This document shows positions 56,653 through 64,000 of a stretch of DNA of 64,000 bases, one piece after another. A program made the translations under genes and the position numbers. This DNA is from Hemicordylus capensis (Eukaryota > Chordata > Lepidosauria > Squamata > Cordylidae). Below the pieces are notes generated by a model that did no database searches, was not told the origin of the DNA, and saw nothing but the letters and a program-made list of their open reading frames with translations. Positions within the stretch are counted from its first letter, which is position 1; each line of letters starts with the position of its first letter. The stretch covers positions 18,710,001 to 18,774,000 of the forward strand of contig NC_069661.1 in the NCBI RefSeq assembly GCF_027244095.1, given 5' to 3'.

Positions 56653-56980
56653 GGACACCCCCAGAAATCCTACTAGAGGCATGAAGCCTTTGAGCGTGCC
56701 TCTGTAGCTATTTGGTTTTCAGCCCTTTAAAATCACACAGCAGTGAAGAAATGAGACACGCAAATAAGAAGCAGTTCAATACAGGAAGATGCCCCTTGCC
56801 GAGTCAGACCATTGGTCCATCTAGTTCAGTAGTATCTATACTAACAAGCAGCAACTCTCCCAGGTTTCAGTCAGGAGTCTTTCCTAGCCCTACCTGGAGA
56901 TGCCAGGGATCGAACTTGGAACGTTTTGCATGCCAGCACTCAGGAGCTCTTCCACTGAGCTATGGGCCCATCCCCTAAGG

Positions 56981-57370
56981 CACGCCTGCTCAACTTAGGC
57001 CCCCCAGCTGTTTTTGGACTACAACTCCCATAATCCCCACAGTGGACAATAGCCAGGAATCAGGGTGGATTTGATTTAAATCAAACTGATTTAAATCACG
57101 ATTTAAATCACTAGCAGGGTGGATAAAAATAAAAAAAATCCGATTTAAATCAAAAAATCCGATTTTTTTAATTTAAATCGGATTTTTGATTTAAATCAGA
57201 TTTTTTTGATTTAAATTGGATTTTTTGGATTTTTATCCACCCTGCTAGTGATTTAAATCGTGATTTAAATCGTGATTTAAATCAGTTTGATTTAAATCAA
57301 ATCCACCCTGCCAGGAATTATGGGAGTTGTAGGCCAACATCTGCAGGAGGGCTGAAGTTGAGCAGCCCTG
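56981..57370. mobile_element. hAT-like MITE nested in the SINE and itself invaded
   Basis: CACGCCTGCTCAACTTAGGC and CTGAAGTTGAGCAGCCCTG are inverted ends of the same family as 48717-48852. The 8-bp duplication CCCTAAGG lies at 56973-56980 and 57371-57378. Without the inner insert it would be about 132 bp. Confidence 0.92.
57061..57310. mobile_element. Palindromic hAT-like MITE, 250 bp
   Basis: CAGGGTGGATTTGATTTAAA at the left is mirrored by TTTAAATCAAATCCACCCTG at the right. The whole element is a foldback rich in GATTTAAATC. The perfect 8-bp duplication CCAGGAAT (57053-57060, 57311-57318) shows it jumped into the surrounding hAT. A second set of similar ends lies inside (57115 and 57244). 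Confidence 0.95.
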
Positions 57371-58013
57371 CCCTAAGGGGAATATCAGAGCATTAACATA
57401 GTCACCCATCCAAATGCAAACCAAGGCAAATCACATTTAGCAAAGGGGACAATTCATGCTTGCTACCACAGGTCTAGCTCTTTTCCTTTAGTACACTCAA
57501 CACTTATTAAAATGAAGAGAATTTACATCTCAGCTTCAGGTCTTTCCAGGGTTTAACTAAATAACCACGGCTATCAAACGCACCCGTTAACACCTACGTT
57601 GTGCCTTTGTTAGCATAGCCAAGATCCAAGTCATAATGTGGAAAAATGTTATCCCCCACTCCTCACAGAAAAAGACTGAGGAAGTTGCAGTTGTGTGGGA
57701 TATAAGGCACCAAGTTATAACAACGGTTTTGTTTGGTTTCCAAAGTTTCTGTGGTTTTGTTTGATTTCCAAAGTTCAAGTGTTGCCTACTGACAGTTTGT
57801 ATATATGAGCCAATTAAAGTGTTTAAAGCTTTAGAACTCAACACAGAGGAGGAAAAAAGTGCCACAAGCAGCTGGAGAACAAATTATTCTCATGGAATTA
57901 TTTACCAAAACAAATATGTTCAGTTTCTGCAAAGCGTATGATACACCAAGCAGTTTCACCCACAACCCAATGCCAGGAAAAAACATCACATTGATGAAAA
58001 GGAATAAGCTCAC

Positions 58014-58099
58014 CCAAGACCAACTGTGGCCAGTACGTTATTCTCTTCATAAGGGGATAAGTCACCACGAGACATAAAGAGGCTGCTCCTAAAGCAATG
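58014..58099 (-). CDS. COQ2: COQ2 exon with TYPLMKR motif
   Basis: 86 bases, bounded by TTCCTTCAG and GTGAGC. It completes a Ser codon and encodes [20 protein letters not shown], then TYWPQLVL, leaving one base of Gly for the next exon. Human: [29 protein letters not shown]. The hydrophobic stretch is a membrane helix followed by the conserved Y-P-x-x-K-R loop. Confidence 0.95.
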
Positions 58100-59276
58100 C
58101 TGAAGGAAGGGGGGGAAGGCATTAAAGGAGTTTGAATTTTTTTTAAAAAAAGTTTCCAATTAACATCTCTCTCTCTTTTAATAATTGTTATTTTATTGTT
58201 TATACATTCCCTAATGTGCATAGGAGATTCAAACAGTCAATGACATGTTTAACAGCACGGATGAAGTACGAAACAATGCAAAATCCATCTAATCGGTGCC
58301 AGTGTGGCTTTGTGAATAGATTTTTGGAGGAAGGGCTGGATACAAAAGTGATAAATTTTTAAAGTTATCACATTTACATTCCACACCCTACTTACCTTTA
58401 TCACAATAACTATTGTACAGTGGTGCAATTAAGATCACAGTAATATTTTCCCCATTGAAGCCATTCCAGACAGAGCCCTGTCATCTCTTAAAAAGAGCGT
58501 GATCAATGGATGCTTGATTCCTCTCCAAGGCTTAACACTATATAGGGCCTGGGGAGGAAACACGCCATCAGAACTGGTCAATCGCACAGATTTTTCCAGA
58601 ATGATCTCTAAAGGAACTGGCTGGCCTCTTGATGTGCTTGCATGGCATGCTGCAGCCGTGCAAGGCTGTGGTGCCAGCTAGTCATGCTAAGTCTGGAGAT
58701 TGTATTCCACTCTGTTGTTGTACTAGCACAACAAGGGGCATGTCTTGAATGTTTTGCAGGGAACTTTTGTGCAACAGGGCAATTCTGAAAACCCCCATGA
58801 CTTAGCGCACCGACACAGTCTTCTTGCACTAGAACAACTTTGTTCATTAGGCAAATGCTTCATGCTTCTGGATGTCAGCCACTGGATTCCTGCCAACTCC
58901 TGCTCATTTCTCTCTCTTAAGAAATCCCGTGAAGAATTCACGGGTGAATTACAATGAATAAGATATTTTCTCTACATGTACTACTGAGGCAGATACATTC
59001 TCACCAGTGAAGAAGAGTCTGTTAACTTGGCTGGCTGGTTCTACCTTTGTTTGCAGAGCAGTAGTTTTGACAAAGCGCAGGGGTTTGGGTGGCATCCTAA
59101 ACAGTTCAATGAGAAGGGTTCTATAGAGTAAGGCTTAACTAATCAAATTAAAGCAATAGAAGACTGCAAGTAAAGGTTCTGGCCAAGCAATTTAAAAGGT
59201 GATACCATGGAAAGGGTTGGCCGGGCCTACAAGAACATTTCAAGGAGTCGAGTACAAATAGAAGGTCTGAGAACAG

Positions 59277-59308
59277 GGAGGGAGAGAGAGAGAGAGAGAG
59301 AGAGAGCT
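59277..59308 (+). repeat. (GA)n microsatellite
   Basis: About 14 uninterrupted GA units within COQ2 intron sequence. Confidence 0.9.
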
Positions 59309-59351
59309 GGAATATCAGGCAGAGAGATCTGGAGGAAGAAGAGCTGAAGAA

Positions 59352-60032
59352 AGAACATAAATAAGAACAGCCGTGCTGGATCAGGCCCAAGGCCCATCTA
59401 GTCCAGCACCTTGTTTCACACAGTGGTCTACTAGATGCCACTGGACGCCTACAGGCAACAGTTAAGGGCATGCCCTCTCTCTTGCTGTTACTCCCCTGCA
59501 ACTGGTACTCAGAGGCATCCTGCCTTTGAGGCTGGAGGTGGACTATAGCCCTTAGACTAGTGGCCGATGATAGACCTCTCCTCCATGAAGTTATCCAAAC
59601 CCCTATTAAAGCCATACAGGTTGTTGGCTGTCACCACATCTTGTGGGAGAGAATTCCACAAGTTGATTATGCATTGTGTGAAAAAGTACCTCCGTTTTCT
59701 GGTCCCAAATTTCCTGGCAATCAATTTCATGGGATGACCCCTGGTTCTAGTGTTATGGGAGAGGGAGAAGACTTTCTCTCTATCCACTTTCTCCACACCA
59801 TGCAGAATTTTATAGACCTCTATGTCTCCCCACAGTTGTCTTTTTTCTAAACTAAATAGCCCCAGGTGTTGTAGCCTTGGCTCATAAGAAAGGTGCTCTA
59901 GGCCCCTGATCATCTTGGTTGCCCTCTTCTGCACCTTTTCCAGTTCTACAATGTCCTTTTTTTGATGTGGTGCCCAAAATTGTATGCAGTACTCCAGGTG
60001 TGGCCACACCACAGTTTTGTATAAGTGCATTA
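59352..60032 (-). mobile_element. CR1 LINE 3' end
   Basis: The minus-strand frame reads YKTVVWPHLEYCIQFWAPHQ, then [20 protein letters not shown] and onward to the C-terminus FMEERSIIGH. The 3' end CTTATTTATGTTC is next to 59352. It is 5'-truncated at about 60032 and sits antisense-free (same strand as COQ2) in a COQ2 intron. Confidence 0.88.
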
Positions 60033-60894
60033 TAATAAGGAGGAGCACAACCAAGAGTCTTGGAAGGAGAGCAGGAAGGCAGACACAGAAGAGCTGGTTA
60101 CTAGAAAGTTTGAAGGTGAGAAGGTTGGCTCTGCACCAAATCCCCTCAAAAACAGCCTGAGCACCTTGTGTAAGGGGCTTCACCCCTGTGCCTTCAGTAA
60201 CCCTGCCAGCTGAAGAAGAGCCAATTAGTGAATATACCTCATCTTTAGGGAACCTGGCACTTAAGGGGCCAACTGGCCGACAATGGAAAGGAAGACTTCA
60301 TGCCTGAAACAGCAGGACAACACAGGGCAGCAGTTGGGCAGCTGCAGCTAAATTCTCAGGAGTCTAACATCTTAAGGCTACCTGCCTCTACAGCCATCAG
60401 AGGCCAGGAAAGAGCGAAATAGGTCCCTTATTTATTTATTTTTTGCCTCTGAGTGAATGTGTTACTGGGATGAGAAAGTGAATCTGGACCAGGCTTTTGG
60501 CAGCTATTAGGACTAAGCCCACCCTCATTAGATAAATGCTTCATACCTTTAAGGTTTATTTCCTTTTTCTAAAAACTAATTTCCAAGTCAGCCAACTTAA
60601 ATAACCATTTAAATTATTCCCTTAACAGTACATTGTTATTACACCTCTCTGCGTCTGGTAATATGTCTATGTCAGACCACAACCTGACACAAGGGAGGAA
60701 ATCCATACAGGTGATTAGATATCTGAGGGGTACTCAGATTTTCTGGTAGCAGCGAATTTATAGGCTGACTCACTGGGTGTTGGTGGGACGTGCTTTCCCA
60801 ATGCCTTCAATTAGATGATTCCTAGAAGGACGACTATGAAGATGAACATTACAGTAGAAATAGCCAGGCAATCAACTGTTTGTGTCTAACTTAC
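60033..60894. other. COQ2 intron sequence, no other feature
   Basis: No recognisable repeat or exon. Confidence 0.4.
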
Positions 60895-61016
60895 CTGTAA
60901 TAATTTAAACATAAAAGGATGCATAAAGCCAAGCTAAGCTGTCCTCCAAGAAAAACAAGGGAATGAAAGCTTGAAATCTCTCCAGCAGCCAGGGGCCGAC
61001 TTGCTGTTCTTATAAC
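60895..61016 (-). CDS. COQ2: COQ2 exon with [13 protein letters not shown]
   Basis: 122 bases, bounded by GTGTTTAG and GTAAGT. It encodes [20 protein letters not shown], then [20 protein letters not shown] plus two bases of Ser. Human: [41 protein letters not shown]. The R-x-x-x-R-P-[LI]-A-x-G element is conserved across UbiA prenyltransferases. It is in phase 0 with the preceding exon. Confidence 0.96.
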
Positions 61017-61159
61017 CTAAACACATAAAATTATTTCAAATGCTGTAAATCATTAACAACACATGCAGAATACACAAACTTTCACACGTTGTAGCATTTA
61101 GACTGTGTACATCAGAAGTAATTACCCCTCATAGAATAGTTTATGTTCTGTATCTAGTA

Positions 61160-61475
61160 ATTCTGGCCTTTATTTTTATTTATTTATTTAATCGTTAAAT
61201 TTGTATACCACCTTTCATTTAAACAATCCCACACTGCAAAATTAAAAGACTATAAAAATTACACAATTAAAATATTAAACCAGAATATAAGAACATAGAT
61301 CTGACTAAAAAGATTTAAAATACAAGCACAATATAACCATACAAAATACAAAGCAGCAGCAGTAGAGGCAATCATATAAAAGTCTGGGTAAAAAGCCAAG
61401 ATTTCACACACTTTCTAAAAACTGTGATGGAGACAGGGGAGCAGATAGCCACTGGGAGAGCATTCCAGAGTATGC
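61160..61475 (-). mobile_element. L2 3' UTR and tail
   Basis: TTATTTATTTAATCGTTAAA, TTTGTATACCACCTTTCATT and GAGAGCATTCCAGAGTATGC follow the L2 minus-strand 3' UTR order seen at 15855-16150. Confidence 0.7.
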
Positions 61476-61547
61476 CTTAGGGCATACTGCACCCTCCAGA
61501 CCACTAGAGGGCATACACAGATCACAGGAGCTAGTGGGTTACATGGG

Positions 61548-61870
61548 CTACATAGGAAGCTGCCGAATATCAAGTCAGACCATTGGTCCATCTAGCTCAG
61601 CATTGCCAGGGCTGCTCAACTTCAGCCCTCCAGTAGATGTTATTTATTTGTTTGATTTATATACCGCTCTTTGAATTGTTGGCCTACAATTCCCATAATC
61701 CCTGGCTATTAGCCACTGTGGCTAGGGATTATGGGAGTTGTAGTTCAAGAACAGCTGTAGGGGCCTAAGTTGAGCAGGCCTGGCTCTCTATTCAGACTGT
61801 CAGCAGTTTTTCCAAGGATACAGGCAGGAGTCTCTCTCAGCTCTATCTTGGAGAAGCCAGGGAGGGAATC
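61548..61870 (-). mobile_element. tRNA/5S-family SINE tail split by a hAT-like MITE
   Basis: The pieces CATAGGAAGCTGCCGAATAT ... CTAGCTCAGCATT (61548-61609) and ATTCAGACTGTCAGCAG ... CTATCTTGGAGAAGCCAGG (61790-61870) are colinear tail and body. Between them CAGGGCTGCTCAACTTCAGC and CTAAGTTGAGCAGGCCTG mark the 48717-type hAT, which itself contains an L2-like tail (TTTATATACCGCTCTTTG). Confidence 0.75.
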
Positions 61871-61871
61871 T

Positions 61872-62140
61872 TGGACCTCTCCTTTGTTAAACAGGGTCCA
61901 CCTTGGTTTGCATTGAAATGGGAAACTACATGTGAGGACTGTAAGATACTCCCCTTTGGGGATGGGGCTGCTCTGGGAAGAGCAAGAAGGTTCTAAGTTC
62001 CCTCCCTGGCATCTCCAAGATAGGGCTGAGAGAGACTCCTGCCTGCAACCTCGGAGAAGCTGTTGCCAGTCTGCGGACAATACTGAGATGGATGGACCAA
62101 TGGTCTGAGTAGGTATAAGGAAGCTTCCTATGTTCCTAGC
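61872..62140 (+). mobile_element. 5S-headed SINE, 5'-truncated
   Basis: It starts inside the 5S head (GTTAAACAGGGTCCACCTTG, GAAATGGGAAACTACATG) and runs to the tail GGAAGCTTCCTATGTTCCTA. Confidence 0.85.
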
Positions 62141-63091
62141 TCTTCAAACCTAGAAGGCACTACTCCAATTAGGGGTGTGTACTAAAGTTTTGAGCTTTCT
62201 TTTGTATTCCTGACAGTTACATGCAAGCAAGCAAATACATTTTTAAAAATCAGTTTTCTCCACAGGCTCTATGTTTGTTAAAACGATGCACTCTGGAGTA
62301 ACAGCTGTATTCCAAGAACTTCAAAACTTTGGGAAGAATGCTAAATGTAAAGTGATCTGAATTCTGATATTAGAAACACAAATAAAAACCCTTGAAATTC
62401 TACCACACCCAACCCTAATCTGAACTGAGTTGTGCTTTCCAATCTTTTAAGCACTCAGCAATCATCCTTAACGGGCTGCATCAGGGAAGCCATTCTGCAC
62501 TTTGTCGGGGAGATAACACTATCCTTGATAACACCATCAATACTGCAGCTGATGGGGAAACTACAGAGCAAAAGCAAGCTAGTTTAGCTTTAAAAGTATA
62601 CATTATGCTTTAGTTAGACACGCAGATGACATTTTGAAAAACATTTTAAATGAATCCCTGGCAAATCTCAAATAGGTTATGATGAGCAAAACTAACAAAA
62701 ATGTATGGTTTGGTGAGATTATCAGAATATACACTAGAAAGCAAGTGATCACAGATTTTTGCTTTATAGTTAGATTTGTTGCCTTCGCCTTCTTGACAGC
62801 AACTCCCAGTGCAGTTACTCACACAACTTGTAAATTCAGAGTAAGGACATTAACAAGTTTGGTATTGGGAGGTACTGCAAGAAGAAAGACAGAAAGACAG
62901 AGAAATGTGCCCCTACATCTCTTACTCTGGATTGCAACTACTGGCAATACTGCTCCCCTCAATGAGCTCTTCTGGGTAAAAAAAAAAAAAAATACCCGAA
63001 AGGCACACTTGCTTCCAAAAAGGCCAGTTTACTTACTTAGCAAACATTATGAGCCTGCCTGTTCTTTTCAAGTCCATGGAGTTCTCTCTAC
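62141..63091. other. COQ2 intron sequence, no other feature
   Basis: No recognised repeat. An A13 run lies at 62979-62991. Confidence 0.4.
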
Positions 63092-63258
63092 CTGTTTGTC
63101 ATAGTCCTGATCCCACATGTCATTAATGGTACAGCCTGCTCCACGCATCAGGACTGCTCCGGTACCAAAGAGCAAGAGCATGTCCCAGGCTGGCAAACAG
63201 CCTGGTTCAGCTGCCAGACCTATGCTCCAGGTACATGGTAGATACAGCAGCCATGTTC
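63092..63258 (-). CDS. COQ2: COQ2 exon 2 with first Asp-rich motif (partial gene)
   Basis: COQ2 is the mitochondrial inner-membrane 4-hydroxybenzoate polyprenyltransferase, which attaches the isoprenoid tail in ubiquinone synthesis. This exon (167 bases, bounded by TGTTTCTAG and GTAGAG) encodes [20 protein letters not shown], then [20 protein letters not shown] and [24 protein letters not shown] is the NDxxDxxxD Mg-diphosphate motif of the UbiA superfamily. Human: [55 protein letters not shown]. Six exons in the window give about 290 residues. The exon with the mitochondrial targeting peptide lies past the right edge. Confidence 0.97.
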
Positions 63259-63854
63259 CTAGAAACATAAATGGTGAAAGGAATTAGGGAAGGAAGGAGA
63301 GAGAGGAAATCAGGCTTTTACTACATGCAGAACATCTGTTCCTTAATTTGATTTGGTTCACTCAATTCCTTTTGCTTTCTTTTTGATGGTGCATCAAATA
63401 TATTACTAAGAAAAAAAGTTTTATTCTTTTCTCAGGGGATAAAAAATAGAAAAAGTTAATCACAGAAGAGACTGGAATGTGAATTTGACAACAAGAGTCA
63501 AACATAACCCATAGCCAGGACTAAGAGAAAGGCACCACCTCTTTTGCCAAGGTAACCCACCTTACAACTTTACCAAAAGGTTATCATCACCATTACTCAC
63601 AACAGCTCATTCCATCTGGAAGTCAAAAATGAAAAAGGAATAAAGCACAGCAATGGAGGAGGTGGCACAAGATACAATTAAAAGAGAAACAGGAAAAGGA
63701 TTCCAGAAACAGAGAAACCAACTAAAAAAAAATGAAAACAGGAAGAGCAACGCCTCCCCTCACTCATGCATTTGATTGTTAATGTTGTCAGAAATAACTA
63801 TATAATTATGAGCAAAATAAATATTACAAATATCCTCAATACAATAAGATAAAG

Positions 63855-64000
63855 CAAGTAACCCCTGCTAACTTGGCAAAGAGGCACCTTTTAAGAAGTC
63901 TCTTTATTTAGCAGGGGGAGAGTAACTGGCCTTATCCACCCCCAGCACAGTACCTCCAGTGACAGTTGCTGGTGTCTATCTTATGTTTCTTTTAGATTGT
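63855..64000 (+). mobile_element. L2-tailed short interspersed repeat, cut by window edge
   Basis: ACCCCTGCTAACTTGGCAAA, CCCCCAGCACAGTACCTCCA and TTGCTGGTGTCTATCTTATG are in the same order as 19890-20145. The tail would lie beyond 64000. Confidence 0.85.

Larger units (their letters stand above)
56783..57485 (-). mobile_element. 5S/tRNA composite SINE split by a nested hAT
   Basis: The tail and tRNA part (56783-56972) and the 5S head part (57379-57485; in plus orientation AGCAAAGGGGACAATTCATG and CTACCACAGGTCTAGCTC) lie in the right order on the minus strand. The 390-bp insert between them must be removed to restore one SINE. This copy keeps a long tRNA segment (GAGCTATGGGCCC in plus orientation). 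Confidence 0.85.

Overview
The window looks like squamate reptile (lizard or snake) nuclear DNA. The evidence is two spliced vertebrate genes in long intergenic space, together with squamate-type repeats: Sauria-type SINEs (tRNA head, BovB-like tail), 5S-rRNA-headed SINEs, CR1, L2 and L1 LINEs, and many short hAT- and Tigger-like DNA transposons. I assign repeat families from memory of consensus sequences, not from a search, and I cannot name the species.

Host genes. Both lie on the minus strand. PLAC8 (21171-26684) has three coding exons that join into a complete 110-residue cysteine-rich protein. COQ2 (47432-63258) is represented by the last six coding exons, with perfect phase agreement at every junction; the first exon must lie beyond the right edge. 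PLAC8 and COQ2 are also neighbours in the same relative orientation in human (4q21), so the interval is syntenic. The two genes are functionally unrelated: COQ2 prenylates 4-hydroxybenzoate in mitochondrial ubiquinone synthesis, and PLAC8 is a small cysteine-rich protein.

Layout. 1-20.8 kb has no host exon that I can find. It holds an L1 fragment, a near-full-length CR1 (ORF1 esterase plus ORF2 endonuclease/RT), SINEs, a 5'-truncated L1 with a clean 17-bp target duplication, a second CR1 with nested SINEs and a large internal deletion, two hAT-like elements, an L2 and a MITE. 21.1-26.7 kb is PLAC8. 26.7-47.3 kb is intergenic, with old CR1, an 81-bp-arm perfect palindrome, a possible R2/R4-type LINE remnant, a duplicated CR1-plus-flank segment and a Tigger-like element invaded by CR1. 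47.3-64 kb is COQ2. Its 8.35-kb intron between 49663 and 58013 is packed with five same-orientation 5S-headed SINE copies or pieces, short hATs, a Tigger-like MITE and a three-deep nested insertion.

I found no new enzymatic system, CRISPR array, retrovirus or LTR element. The most interesting material is transposon architecture: 5S/tRNA composite SINEs, palindromic and nested hATs, two MITE families seen in more than one copy, and structural scars of retrotransposition.
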